DNA of 64,000 bases. It comes from Metallyticus violacea (lineage: Eukaryota; Arthropoda; Insecta; Mantodea; Metallyticidae). The notes below the pieces were generated by a model. The model was not told where the DNA came from and did no database searches. It was given only the letters and a program-made list of their open reading frames with translations. The translations under genes and the position numbers were made by a program. Where the stretch lies: the NCBI GenBank assembly GCA_030762175.1, contig CM060846.1:310158512-310222511 (forward strand), written 5' to 3'. Positions 60,971 through 64,000 of the stretch are shown one piece after another (the first letter of the stretch is position 1; each line of letters starts with the position of its first letter).

Positions 60971-62079
60971 CTTGAGGCGTTTTAGGGGGAAACTAATTGT
61001 TAAGTACAATAGAATAAAATTATAATTTTTGATTTTTGAATGTTCCATAGTGCATTAGGGATGGAACATAAAGTATATGTTCATTTAATTTTGGGGGGTA
61101 AAATGAATTTTTTTAAAAAATAAAACAAATACATAAATATAAAGCAGAAAATATATACAAATATTTCCAATATTGCGGATTGACTTGCGTTTTCTATAGA
61201 AGTTCAGAAAACGTGGATTAGTTGTTTCAATTGAGATTGCCGAAAAAATTCCTGAATTTATGTAACTGAACACGAAAAGAAAAAGACGAATTGAAATAAG
61301 CTAAATGCACAATACGTAGTTAACGACAAAAGTAATAAATTCATATTCTAACAAAGGACATCACAGCTAACTTAAGTGGTATAAGATAAAATGATAAAGC
61401 CTCAAGGCACTATATATCTGAATACTTAATGTAGAAGAAGATACAGAAGAAGAAATGCTGAACACTATGTTTTTACAGGTACCAAAACTCTGATACGTTG
61501 ATAGCAAAGAAATATAAAATAGATACGCAAATATAATAAAAAAGCTTAACAGTTTTCATTCCTCCTTCCAAGTCTGCACAAGTGCAGCACGATCTCTTTC
61601 GCTCTGACAGAATAGAGATCATGAGAACTTCTAAGGAATTAGTTAATGCAAACACACTTGTAATCTACTTTTAATCCTATTTGCTTAGCTCTTTTCATGC
61701 TCCAAGGCTTTCAAGTCAAATCATCCTCTCTCCAAATATTTTAAGAGTTTCTTTTAGAAAAGTGCTTCCTTTTCAACCCTTTCTTGGATAGAATATACAA
61801 ATAATATTTAAGCATCCCACACAACGGAAATGTTGTTCATTATCCTAGTTATATCTGCTCAATACTCTTTCCAACTTATGCTAAGCCTAGTATGATGATT
61901 ATCTGTAAGTCCAACCGCAGATCGAATGTAAATTTTCCTCAGAAGAAACTGTTGCAAGTCAAACCCATGCATTAGCGTGAAAAATTTCCCGGTAACTCTC
62001 GTGAATTTTTTATTTCCTCGTTTTTTTCTTTCATTAGAAATGATACCCAATTTTTACAACCGATGTAGGTAATGTTTAG
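60968..62079. other. AT-rich non-coding DNA
   Basis: No recognisable feature was seen. Confidence 0.5.
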
Positions 62080-62359
62080 CTATGAACAGCTATGAAACTG
62101 ACATACCTAGAACAGCTGAAAGGGATCATTATGATCCCCACCATATAAACATGTAAAACTTTATTATTTTATTTATTAATAGCTTTATTTGCATTTACCA
62201 AGACTTCCAGTACAATAATCAAATGAATATTAAATTATGCTTAAATATTTAACTTTCAAGATTTATATATTATTCTTAATCTGAAAATTTAGCCTTTGCT
62301 TTTCAGTCCATGACTGTATTAAAACTCTTAGTTTTTCCTACTTAAGCACATTTATTTGA

Positions 62360-63970
62360 AGGATTATGCCACTTTTTTCTGAACGCCTATACGCATGTTG
62401 CACAGATGATCTATACTTTTTATACACATTTTCACACACAACTTTGCAACACTTCTCACAAAAATCCTCGTCTTGTTTACTTCACACAGACTGATTTGGC
62501 ATTTATTTCGCTTTTTGGAAGGCATGTGCCATTCATTCTCTCCCTCTTGTTGTTCTTCTACTTGCATTTTCCCCCTTCAGTTCAGTCACCAGCTGAAGGA
62601 TGAACTGCTTTCTTTTCTTCTTTCTGTTCTTTACCTCAATATATCTGACCCGTGCATTGGTTGCTGCCATGTCCAGCATATTGTAGAAAACTTACTTTGG
62701 TCATGTTCTACATGTTACTTTAGTTCAATATTTACGAGTCATCTGGCTAATTACATGTACGACATATTTTGTGTTATTGTAGAAGGTTATAGTTACTGGT
62801 TCCTTCTTATTCTCTTTGCTCACTGCCACGTAGTAGGACCTTTTTATTTTTCTTTGCTTGGTAAACAGTCAAGGTGCAATCTCTGCCATCAGTCGATTTC
62901 AAGGTAGTGGTGCAGTGAAGTGGTGCATTCACCTTTTTTATCTCATTAGCAATTTCACGACGAAATTTGTTCATTGTTTCCATCAATAACCTTTTCTTCT
63001 ATTGGAGCTTCTTGGCAAGTGGAAGAGATGTGAAGTGTCTGTCGGCGCATCTTAGAAAGGGCTCCATTATGTGTAGAAAGACATATTGCCTTGAGTTTGA
63101 TTCTCCGGACGTGCATCATATTTATCTATGTATGGTATGACATTACTTATTTATTTGCATTTCAGACGATATTTGTCAGGTTTGCTGGGTATAAATTGGG
63201 TAAGCCCTACACCTAATTTTGCTTGGAAGTGATTGCTCAAGTTAATTTCCCCCTGAACGATAACAACAGAGACAGTTTTCCACAAATCTATTCGAAATAT
63301 ATCGTTCCTGGTGGTGTAGTGGTTACCATACTTGCCTTCTACACCCAAGAACGCGTGTTCGAACCCGGCCAGGACAGATGGATTTTTTTGGGCGTAAAAA
63401 TCCTAAGTGTGGCTTCCTTCGGAAGGGAAGTAAAGCCGTGGGTCCCGTGTCGTACATTTACGGCACGAAAAAAAACCTCAATGCGGAAAGAAGAGGCCTC
63501 TGAGAAAAATTTGTCCGCCGTTTCACGCCCTGAGTTGAATGGGACGCTGTTGACCTGAGATGTTAAAAGCGTCCATAAATAAATCAATCAAATAAAAAAA
63601 AATCCAAATATCAGATACAAGCGTGAACTTATCAGTTGGGAATCTTTCAGCTCGGGTTGATTTCTCATCAAATCGGAGGAATCTAAGAAGCTCCTGGAAT
63701 CTATCCCGTGACATTGTGTCCTTGATGAATGTAGGTCCCCAAGAATGCAATCGAAGATCATCTACTGACATAATTTTCCTACAGATTACTCCTCGGGTGT
63801 ATATGATGGCGATCATCTTCTCTAGTTTCTCGATTGAAACAGTCACTGGTGTCGAAGTTTCAGCCGAGCATTGGATTCTGTATAACTTCTTTATGAGACG
63901 AAGCACCGATTCAACAAAAAGTAGACGAAGAGCGCTAAAGGATATTCACGCCACTAATTTTCCGAAATTC
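62360..63970 (-). pseudogene. piggyBac-family transposase pseudogene, copy 2
   Basis: The minus-strand frame 63906-63600 covers EKLEKMIAIIYTRG, then WGPTFIKDTMSRDRFQELLR and TDKFTLVSDIW, and is open where copy 1 is frameshifted. SINE-A then interrupts between SDIW and the expected NRF. The C-terminal part repeats copy 1, with the same stops, the same VHVISQM in place of the family's GVDxLDQM motif, and the same frameshift splitting the terminal Cys-rich finger (62364-62567). Similarity at the N-terminal side fades near 63950, close to the window edge. Shared defects mean both copies descend from an already dead element. Confidence 0.75.
63304..63602 (+). repeat. SINE family A, full length, inside piggyBac copy 2
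   Basis: GTTCCTGGTGGTGTAGTGGT (head and box A), GTTCGAACCCGGCCAGGAC (box B about 63357-63366), GATTTTTTTGGGCGTAAAAA, GTCGTACATTTACGGCACG, CCATAAATAAATC, and poly-A ending at 63602. Flanks TTCGAAATAT (63291-63300) and ATCCAAATATC (63602-63612) are an imperfect target duplication. Copy 1 has this site uninterrupted (25144-25156). Confidence 0.95.
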
Positions 63971-64000
63971 CATTTAAAATGGTAATAAATATTGGCTTAA

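Larger units (their letters stand above)
62080..64000 (-). mobile_element. piggyBac-like element, copy 2 (inverted; runs off the window)
   Basis: The 3' end on the minus strand reads GGGGATCATAATGATCCC, then CAGCTGTTCTAGGTATGTCAG (62135-62080), the counterpart of copy 1's right terminus. Copy 2 extends beyond 64000. About 98% identity to copy 1 in the C-terminal region (around 62640-62830, compared by eye) but more divergence at the terminus. It contains a SINE-A at 63304-63602. Confidence 0.75.

Noticed and set aside
63301..63375. tRNA gene-like sequence with good A and B boxes
   Set aside because: It is the head of a SINE with body and poly-A tail. The anticodon stem is poor and the same head recurs in other SINE-A copies.
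1..64000. CRISPR arrays, bacterial operons, phage or an integrated virus
   Set aside because: No regularly spaced repeats, no prokaryotic gene organisation and no viral genes were recognised. All signals are those of insect nuclear repeats.

Overview
This window looks like AT-rich nuclear DNA from an insect. It is a gene-poor region, or part of a very long intron, filled with decayed transposable elements. The evidence is several tRNA-derived SINE families, piggyBac and mariner relics, non-LTR retrotransposon 3' ends, many (TA)n, (CA)n and (GTA)n microsatellites, and no bacterial-style operons. The SINE and transposon mix suggests a large-genome hemimetabolous insect such as a cockroach, but I cannot prove the species from the sequence. 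No intact protein-coding gene was recognised. Most open frames are short chance frames or transposon fragments.

Layout. At 85-144 there is an excellent 3' splice site fused directly to GTAAGT and followed 54 bases later by another GTAAGT. This is either a 54-nt in-frame exon or a recursive-splicing ratchet point, and it is the best hint that the window lies in a long intron of a + strand gene. From 1 to 15 kb there is a DDE_1/pogo-like transposase scrap (about 1.2 kb), two copies of one LINE 3' end on the minus strand (5.5-6.2 kb and 10.8-11.2 kb), a (GTA)n microsatellite, and a dense patch of SINEs of two families (A and B). From 15 to 24 kb little is recognisable apart from a duplicated motif around (TA)n at 20.4 kb. 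From 24.2 to 26.7 kb there is a dead piggyBac-like element with a SINE-A nested in it, flanked by an exact 11-bp target duplication. SINE-C copies follow at 26.8-28.5 kb. At 33.1-34.1 kb is the RNase H end of an I/Jockey-like non-LTR retrotransposon, interrupted by a small inverted-repeat insert. From 39 to 48 kb there are scattered SINEs (B, D, A) in otherwise unrecognised AT-rich DNA. At 49.1-50.3 kb is a degraded mariner. At 51.9-53.4 kb, inverted arms of about 220 bp enclose a Tc1/mariner-type transposase 3' end plus a second, nested and truncated mariner. At 58.8-59.1 kb a TATA box and an AATAAA bracket a GC-richer 240 bp. From 62.1 kb to the window end lies a second copy of the same piggyBac-like element in the opposite orientation, with its own SINE-A at a different site.

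No functional pathway can be assembled. The biology here is transposon history: nested insertions, shared inactivating changes in the two piggyBac copies, and inverted pairs able to fold or recombine.
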